Notes under the pieces: model-generated
What the model was told of the DNA's origin: nothing
Database searches by the model: none
Seen by the model: the letters and a program-made list of their open reading frames with translations, nothing else
NCBI GenBank assembly: GCA_036986135.1
Contig: BTQZ01000046.1
Coordinates: 1-20,420, forward strand
Length of the DNA stretch: 20,420 nt
From: JADFRG01 sp036986135
GTDB lineage: Bacteria; Chloroflexota; Anaerolineae; Anaerolineales; E44-bin32
Direction of reading: 5' to 3'
Program-made: the position numbers and the translations under genes
Shown: one piece after another, positions 1-5,667 of the stretch
Layout: each line of letters begins with the position of its first letter
Numbering within the stretch: position 1 is the first letter of the stretch

Positions 1-498
1 AGCCAGCAGGCCACCATGGAAGCCGTTCGCTCGGCACTGCTAACCCAGACCGCTGAAGCGGGCGGCGGGGGCGAAGCTGTCCCCACCCAGGCCCCACCTG
101 ATGCGACGGCTTTGCCCGAAGGCGAAGCAGGAGCCGAACCGACCGTGGTCGGGATCGTGTACGTCGAGTACACGGTGCAAGAGGGCGATTTTATCGCCAC
201 GATCGCGGCGGCCTTTGGGGTCGATCCCCAAGCCATCATCGATCTAAATGGATTGGGCTCCCCCAGCGAAGTTACGGTGGGCATGGTGCTTAAGATCCCG
301 CCGAGCATAAGCCAGGACGCTACGCCGGAGCCCACGTCAGCGGCAGGCGGTGGCGGAACCATACACGTCGTCAAGCCTGGGGAGTGGATTTGGCAGATCG
401 CCCGCAACTACGGGGTTGACCCGAATGCGATCATCGCGGCTAACGATCTGGTGAATCCGAGTCTGGTCTACCCGGGTCAGGAATTGATCATTCCATAG
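1..498 (+). CDS. LysM-domain protein, C-terminal part (5' end outside window)
   Basis: The reading frame is open from the first base, so the ATG at 16 is probably internal and the real start lies upstream. The visible 165 residues hold a Gly/Ala/Pro-rich low-complexity linker and then two LysM repeats, at about residues 55-100 (YTVQEGDFIATIAAAFGV...) and 121-165 (HVVKPGEWIWQIARNYGV...). Each ends in the typical P-G-x-x-L-x-I-P or V-G-M-V-L-K-I-P strand. The two LysM units are separated by a short Pro/Thr/Ser and poly-Gly spacer. LysM modules bind the N-acetylglucosamine of peptidoglycan or chitin, so an exported, cell-wall-associated role is likely. No catalytic domain is visible in this part. 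The protein ends exactly with the second LysM, and a hairpin terminator follows 25 bp later. What the missing N-terminus carries (signal peptide, FHA or enzymatic domain) cannot be judged. Confidence 0.88.
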   Translation, partial: SQQATMEAVRSALLTQTAEAGGGGEAVPTQAPPDATALPEGEAGAEPTVVGIVYVEYTVQEGDFIATIAAAFGVDPQAIIDLNGLGSPSEVTVGMVLKIPPSISQDATPEPTSAAGGGGTIHVVKPGEWIWQIARNYGVDPNAIIAANDLVNPSLVYPGQELIIP

Positions 499-523
499 TT
501 CGGCGGCCTACAGTCGAAACCGT

Positions 524-549
524 GGGGCGGCCTCCATGGCCGCCCCTTT
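524..549 (+). terminator. Hairpin terminator after the LysM gene
   Basis: Perfect 9-bp stem GGGGCGGCC (524-532) / GGCCGCCCC (538-546) with loop TCCAT, followed by TTTG and then CTTT. The U-run is short, so termination may be partial. It lies between the LysM stop and the NUDIX start. Confidence 0.7.
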
Positions 550-564
550 GCTTTGGAGTTGGAC

Positions 565-1107
565 ATGGCAATCGAACTCGTTTCATCGGAAGTTGCCTTT
601 GAGGGGAAAGTGTTCGACGTGCGAGTCGATCAGGTGCGCTTTGCCGACGGTCATGAGGCCCAGATCGATCTCGTGATCCATTCCGGCGCCGTTACTCTCA
701 TACCTGTAGGCGAGGATGGAGCGATCTGGTTCGTGCGGCAGTATAGACATGCCACGGGCGGCTATCTGCTCGAGCTTCCTGCGGGCACTTTAGAGCAAGG
801 GGAGGACCCGGCCAGCACCGCCGCCCGGGAATCTCGTGAGGAAATTGGTATGTCGCCGGGTCGCATGGAAGCTCTCGGCGGCTTCTATTTGGCGCCGGGA
901 TACTCGAACGAGTACATGTACGTCTTTGTGGCGATGGACTTGGAACCCGATGCGCTTGCACGTGACCCTGGCGAGATCATCGAGGTCGAGAAACTGACTG
1001 CACAGGAGGTCGTGGCCCAGATCCGCGGCGGCGGATTCCAGGATGCGAAAACCCTCGCCGCCCTGCAGTTGGCCGAGACAGCGCTCGGAATCCTATCCCA
1101 ATCCTGA
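565..1107 (+). CDS. NUDIX hydrolase, ADP-ribose pyrophosphatase type
   Basis: 180-residue protein, normal length for the ADP-ribose pyrophosphatase branch of the NUDIX family, which hydrolyses ADP-ribose to AMP and ribose 5-phosphate with Mg2+. The complete Nudix box G-x5-E-x7-R-E-x-x-E-E-x-G-x runs from Gly74 to Met96 (G74, E80, R88, E89, E92, E93, G95). An L-P-A-G stretch stands directly before it, and the segment FVRQYRHATGGYLLELPAG is typical of ADP-ribose pyrophosphatases. The ATG at 565 is chosen because a GGAG Shine-Dalgarno (555-558) stands 6 nt in front of it. A TTG at 553 in the same frame would overlap that site. Substrate assignment rests on family resemblance; another nucleoside-diphosphate sugar is possible. 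The gene lies 68 bp upstream of rplS on the same strand. Confidence 0.9.
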   Translation: MAIELVSSEVAFEGKVFDVRVDQVRFADGHEAQIDLVIHSGAVTLIPVGEDGAIWFVRQYRHATGGYLLELPAGTLEQGEDPASTAARESREEIGMSPGRMEALGGFYLAPGYSNEYMYVFVAMDLEPDALARDPGEIIEVEKLTAQEVVAQIRGGGFQDAKTLAALQLAETALGILSQS

Positions 1108-1120
1108 GCCCCTCCGCGCA

Positions 1121-1129
1121 TGGTATACT
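1121..1129 (+). promoter_or_regulatory. Extended -10 promoter candidate for rplS
   Basis: TGG-TATACT (1121-1129) matches an extended -10 element (TGn followed by a 5/6 match to TATAAT). No convincing -35 is seen. It would give a start of transcription near 1136 and a leader of about 40 nt before the rplS ATG at 1176. Confidence 0.45.
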
Positions 1130-1175
1130 TTTGCGCCGCGCTGCCCAGGCCCCTTAGGGCGCTGAAAACACACCG

Positions 1176-1523
1176 ATGTCTGAATTGATAAAGGCTCTCG
1201 AAGCACCCATAAACGAAAACATCCCCGAGCTGCGGCCCGGCGATGATGTGAGCGTTCACCTACGTATTCGTGAAGGCACGCGGGAACGCGTCCAAGAGTT
1301 CCGTGGAACGGTCATTCGCCTGCGAAAAGGCGGCAACGACGCCAACTTTACGGTGCGCCGCATTGCCTCGCACGGAATCGGCGTGGAGCGCACTTTCTTG
1401 CTCCGATCTCCTCGAATTGATAAGGTTGAAATCGTACGTCGCGCCCACGTGCGCCGCGCGCAACTTTACTTCCTGCGGGATCGCAGAGGGAAGCGAGCCC
1501 GTCTCCGAGAAAAACGCAGCTAG
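1176..1523 (+). CDS. rplS: 50S ribosomal protein L19
   Basis: 115 residues, the standard length of bacterial L19, and alignable in style over its whole length: an N-terminal helix (ALEAPINENIPELRPGDDV), the SH3-like barrel (VHLRIREGTRERVQEFRGTVI, then RKGGNDANFTVRRIASHGIG-VERTF) and the basic C-terminal tail rich in Arg/Lys. L19 sits at the 30S-50S interface of the ribosome. The trmD and rimM genes that flank rplS in many bacteria are not next to it here; it lies between a NUDIX gene and murI. The stop is followed within 10 bp by an array of 18-bp repeats. No strong Shine-Dalgarno is seen before the ATG (the leader reads GCTGAAAACACACCG). Confidence 0.97.
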   Translation: MSELIKALEAPINENIPELRPGDDVSVHLRIREGTRERVQEFRGTVIRLRKGGNDANFTVRRIASHGIGVERTFLLRSPRIDKVEIVRRAHVRRAQLYFLRDRRGKRARLREKRS

Positions 1524-1530
1524 CCTGCCT

Positions 1531-1620
1531 GTGCCCTTCTGGGTACTGGTGCCCCTCTGGGTACTTGTGCCCCTCTGGGTACTTGTGCCCCTCTGGGTAC
1601 TTATGCCCAGAAGGGTACCC
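1531..1620 (+). repeat. Tandem array of 18-bp hairpin repeats (about five units)
   Basis: Units start at 1531, 1549, 1567, 1585 and 1603. Units 2-4 are identical (GTGCCCCTCTGGGTACTT). Unit 1 differs at two positions (third last C of the run to T, last T to G). Unit 5 (ATGCCCAGAAGGGTACCC) keeps the arms but has its loop in the reverse-complement orientation. Each unit can fold as GTGCCC-tetraloop-GGGTAC (6 bp, one G-U) plus a 2-nt spacer. In addition, CCCTTCTGGG of unit 1 (1534-1543) is a perfect inverted match to CCCAGAAGGG of unit 5 (1606-1615), so the whole array can close as one larger stem. It fills the rplS-murI spacer. Confidence 0.92.
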
Positions 1621-1623
1621 GAA

Positions 1624-1635
1624 ACTTCTAGAAGT
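1624..1635. repeat. 12-bp perfect palindrome in front of murI
   Basis: ACTTCTAGAAGT is self-complementary over all 12 bases. It ends 8 nt before the murI ATG, where no Shine-Dalgarno is visible. It could be an operator, a small RNA hairpin, or a decayed unit of the neighbouring repeat array. Confidence 0.5.
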
Positions 1636-1643
1636 CCTCGAAT

Positions 1644-2504
1644 ATGACCCGGCCCTCCATCGGCGTATTTGATTCCGGCGTCGGCGGCCTCTCAGTTCTG
1701 CGCGAGATCCGGCGCCGGCTCCCGAACGAGCCGCTCGTCTACTTCGCAGATCAGCGGCACGTGCCTTATGGCTCTCGTTCGCTCGACGCCGTTCGGGCCC
1801 TCTCCGAAGGAATTACGCGCCTTCTGCTCGAGCAGGAATGTGAACTCGTCGTTGTGGCCTGCAACACAGCCTCCGCGGCTGCCCTTCGCGCCTTGCGATC
1901 CATCTTTCCGGGCACACCGTTTGTAGGGATGGAGCCCGCTGTCAAGCCCGCCGCAGAACGCACGGAAACGCGCAAGGTGGCGGTCCTCGCTACACCGGCC
2001 ACTTTCCAGGGAGTCCTGTTTTCGTCTGTTGTGGATCGATTCGCGCGCGGAGTAGATATGGTCGAGATCGTTGCTCCTGGACTCGTAGAGCTTATCGAGG
2101 CCGGCCACACGGCTTCGGAGGAGGTGGATTCCATTCTTCAGCAGTCCCTGAGCCCTGCTGCGGACCAGGGAATCGATACGCTCGTGCTGGCATGCACGCA
2201 TTACAGCTTTGTGATCCCCTCCATCCAGCGCATCCTGGGGTCGGCCGTAACCGTCATCGACCCGGCGCCCGCCATAGCCCGGCAAACGGAAAGACTCTGG
2301 GAGAATCGCGGTCGCGAGCAGAGCACCCAAAAGGGCGCAGACACCCAACCGGGCGCAGACACTCTAGAGGGCACAGGCACTCGGTTTATCACGAGCGGAG
2401 ACCCTAGGGCCTTCCGCTCTTCGCTATTCAAGTTGGTTGGGGTTGAGGGAGATGCCGAGCCCGCCTCGTGGGAGACCGGCTCCTTAGTACTCCGCGGGAA
2501 CTAG
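1644..2504 (+). CDS. murI: Glutamate racemase
   Basis: 286-residue cytoplasmic enzyme that interconverts L- and D-glutamate for peptidoglycan synthesis. Diagnostic segments are present: IGVFDSGVGGLSVLREI (residues 6-22, with Asp10/Ser11), YFADQRHVPYG, and the two catalytic cysteines Cys73 in ACNTASA and Cys184 in ACTHY. The C-terminal region RFITSGDPRAF is also conserved. Between the penultimate helix (IARQTERLWENRG) and RFITSGDP there is an extra hydrophilic stretch, residues 227-247, made of hexapeptides of the type T-Q-K/P-G-A-D. It is encoded by 18-bp repeats related to those upstream of the gene. The ATG at 1644 fits the family's N-terminus, although no Shine-Dalgarno is visible. Its TAG stop shares bases with the gyrA stop on the other strand. 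It may be cotranscribed with rplS. Confidence 0.96.
   Translation: MTRPSIGVFDSGVGGLSVLREIRRRLPNEPLVYFADQRHVPYGSRSLDAVRALSEGITRLLLEQECELVVVACNTASAAALRALRSIFPGTPFVGMEPAVKPAAERTETRKVAVLATPATFQGVLFSSVVDRFARGVDMVEIVAPGLVELIEAGHTASEEVDSILQQSLSPAADQGIDTLVLACTHYSFVIPSIQRILGSAVTVIDPAPAIARQTERLWENRGREQSTQKGADTQPGADTLEGTGTRFITSGDPRAFRSSLFKLVGVEGDAEPASWETGSLVLRGN
2324..2381 (+). repeat. In-frame 18-bp repeats inside murI
   Basis: The core ACCC-4 nt-GGGC recurs with an exact 18-bp period: ACCC at 2325, ACCC at 2343, ACTC at 2361, partial at 2379; GGGC at 2333, 2351 and 2369. The unit ACCCAACCGGGCGCAGAC resembles the reverse complement of the rplS-murI spacer unit (ACCCAGAGGGGCACAAGT). The first murI unit differs from that spacer unit at six positions, all transitions. 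The period is a multiple of three, so the frame is kept and the repeats encode a T-x-x-G-A-D type hexapeptide array. Confidence 0.8.
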
Positions 2505-4966
2505 GCCTTGACCCCCGCCTTTTCCAAATCCTTTGCCGCGATCCTTGCCACCGAGGCAACGGTCTCCCCTTTCTTGAGGCTGATCACGCGCACGCCCATC
2601 GTGGCACGGCCGGCACGCTTGATCTGCTTGACCTTGGTGCGAAGGACGATTCCACCCGTGGAGATGATCGTTAGATCATCCTTCTGATCCACCATTCGGG
2701 CCGCGGCAATCGGCCCGGTTTCCTTGAACTTGGCTCGGCTCAACGTAACCACTCCCATCGTGCCGCGCCCCTTCCTAGGGTATTCCTTCATAGGCGTCCG
2801 TTTCCCATAGCCATTTTTCATGACCACCAGTAGATCCGCTTTGGGATCCACCACGTCCATTCCGGTCACAAGGTCCTTTTTCCGCAGAGAAATCGCTTTG
2901 ACTCCCGCAGCGGGACGCCCCATCGCACGAACGAGTTGCTCGGAGTACCGCAGGGCCTGTCCGGACTCGGTAACCAGGATGATGTCATCTTTTCCGCTCG
3001 TCAATCGCACCCAACCCAGCACGTCGTCCTTGGCCAGACCCATTGCGATCAGACCCGAAGGTCGCACTGCCGCAAATTGAGATAGCTTCACGCGCTTGAT
3101 CTTTCCATTGCGTGTGGCCATAGTGCAGTAGCTGGCGGCTTCGAAATCGGGAACTGCCACGGCGGCGGTAATGACCTCTCCCTGTTCCAGATTCAGGATA
3201 TTGACCATCGGAATGCCGCGTGCAGTGCGACCCGCATCCGGAATCTGGTAGGCCTTCTCCGAGTACACCTTTCCGCGATCAGAGAAGAACAGTACCGTGT
3301 CCAGCGTGCCGGCCGGAAGAAGCATGTCAACTTCATCCTCACCCTTGGTGCGGTGGCCCTTCACACCGCGGCCTCCCCGTCCCTGCCGACGATACGTCTT
3401 TGCGGGCACACGCTTGACGTAGCCACGCTGCGTGATGCTGATAAGCACCGCCTCGTCGGGAACCAGATCCGCTTCGCTGAACTCTTCGCTCGCATCCGGT
3501 GCGATTCGCGTGCGGCGAAGGTCCCCATACTTCTTAGTCACCTCAATCAGATCCTGCTTGATGAGGGCCAAGACCTTCGTGCGATCCCCCAGGAGGTCCT
3601 CCAGGTACCCCATGCGTTCCTTGACCTCTTTGGCCTCCTGCTGGATTTTCTTCCGCTCGAGCGCCGCCAGCCGACGGAGCTGCATGTCCAGGATGGCTTG
3701 CGCCTGGATTTCGGAAAGCTTGAAGCGCTTCATCAGGTTCTTCTTGGCGGTATCCGCGTTGGCCGACTTGCGGATGCTTTCGATCACATCGTCGAGATTG
3801 GCCAGCGCGATGAGCAGACCGTCAAGCACATGCGCTCGAGCTTTGGCCTTCCTAAGTTCGTACTCGCTCCTCCGAGTGATGACCACCCGCCGGTGCTCGA
3901 TGTAGGTCTGCAGCGCGCGCTTCAGGGAGAGCAGTCGGGGCTCGCCGCCGACCAGTGCGAGCAACTGAACCCCAAACGTGGTCTGCAGCTGTGTGAATTT
4001 GAAGAGTTGATTGAGTACCGCCTTGGGCTGCGCCCCGCGCTTTAGCTCAAGCACGACGCTCAGGCCCCTGCGGTCGGATTCGTCGCGCAGGTCCGATATG
4101 CCGCCCAGCTTGCCGCTCCGTACCAGCTCTGCGATGCGCTCAATCAGCGTGGTTTTGTTGACTTGAAAGGGGATCTCCGTGATGACGATGCGATGCCGAT
4201 TGCGGGTCGTTTCCTCGATGTTCGCAATCCCCCGCACAACGATGCGGCCCTTGCCCGTGCTATAGGCTTGGATGATTCCTTCGGAGCCAACGATCATGCC
4301 GCCGGTAGGAAAATCAGGACCCTGAACGAACTTCATCAGGTCCTCCACTGACACTTCATCCATCTTTTTGTAGTTGTCGACCAAGTGGATGATGGCCTGC
4401 GTCAATTCTCCCAAATTGTGAGGCGGAATATTGGTCGCCATCCCCACTGCGATGCCGGAGGCGCCGTTTAGCAGCAAGTTGGGCAGCCGAGCGGGCAACA
4501 CCCTGGGCTCTTTGAGCGACCCATCGAAGTTGTCCGCAAAATCGACCGTGTCCTGTTCGACGTCGACCAGCAGCTCCTCTGCCATCGCGCCCAGTCGCGC
4601 CTCCGTATAGCGCATGGCAGCGGGAGGGTCACCGTCGATGGATCCGAAGTTGCCCTGGCCGTCCACCAGCATATATCGCAGGGAGAAATCTTGTGCCATG
4701 CGGGCCATGGCCTCATAGATCGCGGCATCGCCATGCGGGTGGAATTTCCCCATGACTTCACCCACGATTCTGGCTGATTTGCGATAGGTCGAGTTGGAGC
4801 GGATCCCCATTTCGCGCATCGCATACAGGATGCGCCGCTGCACGGGCTTTAGGCCGTCACACGCATCTGGCAGCGCCCGCGATACGATGACGCTCATGGC
4901 ATAGTCTAGGTACGCCCCCCGCATTTCCTCGTCTATATCGACTTGTCTAACTGTGCCTATTTCCAT
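2501..4966 (-). CDS. gyrA: DNA gyrase subunit A
   Basis: 821 residues, usual GyrA length. Gyrase introduces negative supercoils as an A2B2 complex. The N-terminal winged-helix/tower domain has the catalytic tyrosine Tyr120 in AAMRYTEARL, and the quinolone-determining region HPHGDAAIYEAMARMAQ at residues 76-92. The C-terminal half holds six beta-pinwheel repeats (starting about residue 505) with a GyrA box at 528-534 reading QGRGGRG (classical QRRGGKG), which favours GyrA over ParC. The ATG at 4966 has GGAG (within the complement of 4971-4975) 5 nt upstream and starts MEIGTVRQVDIDEEM. At the position equivalent to E. coli Ser83 there is Ala81, and Asp87 is Glu85. Its stop overlaps that of murI. 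No GyrB gene lies in the window. Confidence 0.97.
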   Translation of the reverse strand: MEIGTVRQVDIDEEMRGAYLDYAMSVIVSRALPDACDGLKPVQRRILYAMREMGIRSNSTYRKSARIVGEVMGKFHPHGDAAIYEAMARMAQDFSLRYMLVDGQGNFGSIDGDPPAAMRYTEARLGAMAEELLVDVEQDTVDFADNFDGSLKEPRVLPARLPNLLLNGASGIAVGMATNIPPHNLGELTQAIIHLVDNYKKMDEVSVEDLMKFVQGPDFPTGGMIVGSEGIIQAYSTGKGRIVVRGIANIEETTRNRHRIVITEIPFQVNKTTLIERIAELVRSGKLGGISDLRDESDRRGLSVVLELKRGAQPKAVLNQLFKFTQLQTTFGVQLLALVGGEPRLLSLKRALQTYIEHRRVVITRRSEYELRKAKARAHVLDGLLIALANLDDVIESIRKSANADTAKKNLMKRFKLSEIQAQAILDMQLRRLAALERKKIQQEAKEVKERMGYLEDLLGDRTKVLALIKQDLIEVTKKYGDLRRTRIAPDASEEFSEADLVPDEAVLISITQRGYVKRVPAKTYRRQGRGGRGVKGHRTKGEDEVDMLLPAGTLDTVLFFSDRGKVYSEKAYQIPDAGRTARGIPMVNILNLEQGEVITAAVAVPDFEAASYCTMATRNGKIKRVKLSQFAAVRPSGLIAMGLAKDDVLGWVRLTSGKDDIILVTESGQALRYSEQLVRAMGRPAAGVKAISLRKKDLVTGMDVVDPKADLLVVMKNGYGKRTPMKEYPRKGRGTMGVVTLSRAKFKETGPIAAARMVDQKDDLTIISTGGIVLRTKVKQIKRAGRATMGVRVISLKKGETVASVARIAAKDLEKAGVKA

Positions 4967-5143
4967 CGCTTCTCCACGCTTTGTTACGGAGTGGCTCGCC
5001 CCCGCCCTTGCGGGTGCTTGCGCCTATATCGCGTTTATGTCAAGCACAAATAGGTCCCGCCATTCGGCAGGCCCTATCCTCCCAATTATAACTTTAGGGC
5101 CAAGTGATTGCGAACCCACACTGCAGCAACACAACGGATGATC
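4967..5143 (-). promoter_or_regulatory. gyrA upstream region with promoter candidate
   Basis: On the minus strand a perfect -10 TATAAT (complement of 5085-5090) and a 4/6 -35 TTCGCA (complement of 5109-5114) are spaced 18 bp apart. This would give a leader of about 110 nt before the gyrA ATG. The leader contains a small hairpin (CCCGC 5001-5005 / GCGGG 5010-5014). No gene is seen in this stretch. Confidence 0.55.
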
Positions 5144-5173
5144 GAAAACAAAACCGCACCACGTGGGGTGCGG
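5144..5173 (-). terminator. Rho-independent terminator of the response regulator gene
   Basis: On the minus strand CCGCACC - loop CCACGT - GGTGCGG (7-bp perfect stem, 5154-5173) is followed by TTTTGTTTTC (complement of 5144-5153). It lies 25 bp after the response regulator stop and separates that transcript from gyrA. Confidence 0.88.
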
Positions 5174-5198
5174 CGCCTCTTTTGTGTGCTCTGCTTAC

Positions 5199-5567
5199 CT
5201 AGCTAGCGGCGGCGTGCATCTCGATCTGATCCGCAAGACGATTTACATCCACCGGCTTACGCAGCAGTGCGCTGCCGCCCGCATCTGCCACTCTGCCCTC
5301 GAGGTCCTCCTCATCCAGGGCGGTGATGATGAGAACGGGAAGGTCCTTTCCTTTAGGCATCGTGCGCAAGCGGTCCAGCGTTTCGAATCCGTCGATGCCG
5401 GGCATGGTGAGGTCGAGCAGCATCACATCGGGCATCTCGCTCTCGACCAGGTTGAGCGCCTCTTCTCCGCTGAGTGCCGTCAAAGCGTCATGGCCCCTGG
5501 CGCTCACGACGATGCTCAGCGCCTCCACCATCGCCTGGTTGTCATCCACGATCAGAATACGCGCCAA
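5199..5567 (-). CDS. Single-domain (CheY-like) response regulator
   Basis: 122 residues comprising only a receiver domain, with no DNA-binding or enzymatic output domain. The acidic pocket is Asp8/Asp9, the phospho-acceptor is Asp52 in MLLDLTMPGIDG, the switch Thr82 is in LIITA, and the conserved Lys104-Pro105 is present. The start is a TTG at 5567: no ATG or GTG fits the ILIVDDN N-terminus, and a clear AAGGAG (complement of 5575-5580) stands 7 nt before the TTG. The gene follows the large histidine kinase on the same strand with a 100-bp gap and ends in its own terminator. A partnership with that kinase is inferred from position. The output could be protein-protein signalling or a relay step. 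Confidence 0.94.
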   Translation of the reverse strand: MARILIVDDNQAMVEALSIVVSARGHDALTALSGEEALNLVESEMPDVMLLDLTMPGIDGFETLDRLRTMPKGKDLPVLIITALDEEDLEGRVADAGGSALLRKPVDVNRLADQIEMHAAAS

Positions 5568-5599
5568 CTACCTGCTCCTTCGTTTCTAACGATCAGTAG

Positions 5600-5628
5600 C
5601 AGCTTATATTATCCCCATACCGGGGGAT
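5600..5628 (-). promoter_or_regulatory. Hairpin and A/T-rich box between kinase and response regulator
   Basis: On the minus strand ATCCCC-CGGTAT-GGGGAT (6-bp stem, 5611-5628) runs into ATAATATAAGC. There is no U-run, so it does not look like a terminator. GATAAT or TAATAT could serve as a -10, allowing separate expression of the response regulator. The -35 is unconvincing. Confidence 0.3.
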
Positions 5629-5667
5629 TTATCCAGCAGTTCTACAGTTCTATCTGGGCGGAAGGGA

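Noticed and set aside
1531..1620. CRISPR array
   Set aside because: Units are contiguous 18-bp copies with no unique spacers and no cas genes nearby.
1270..1647. 125-codon + strand frame reading through rplS into the 18-bp repeats (V-P-L-W-V-L hexapeptides)
   Set aside because: It overlaps rplS in another frame. The hexapeptides are just the translation of the repeat, with no sign of a start site.
3353..4045. 230-codon + strand open frame antisense to gyrA
   Set aside because: It lies wholly inside gyrA, whose protein is conserved end to end; GC-rich genes commonly leave such antisense frames, and there is no Shine-Dalgarno or known motif.
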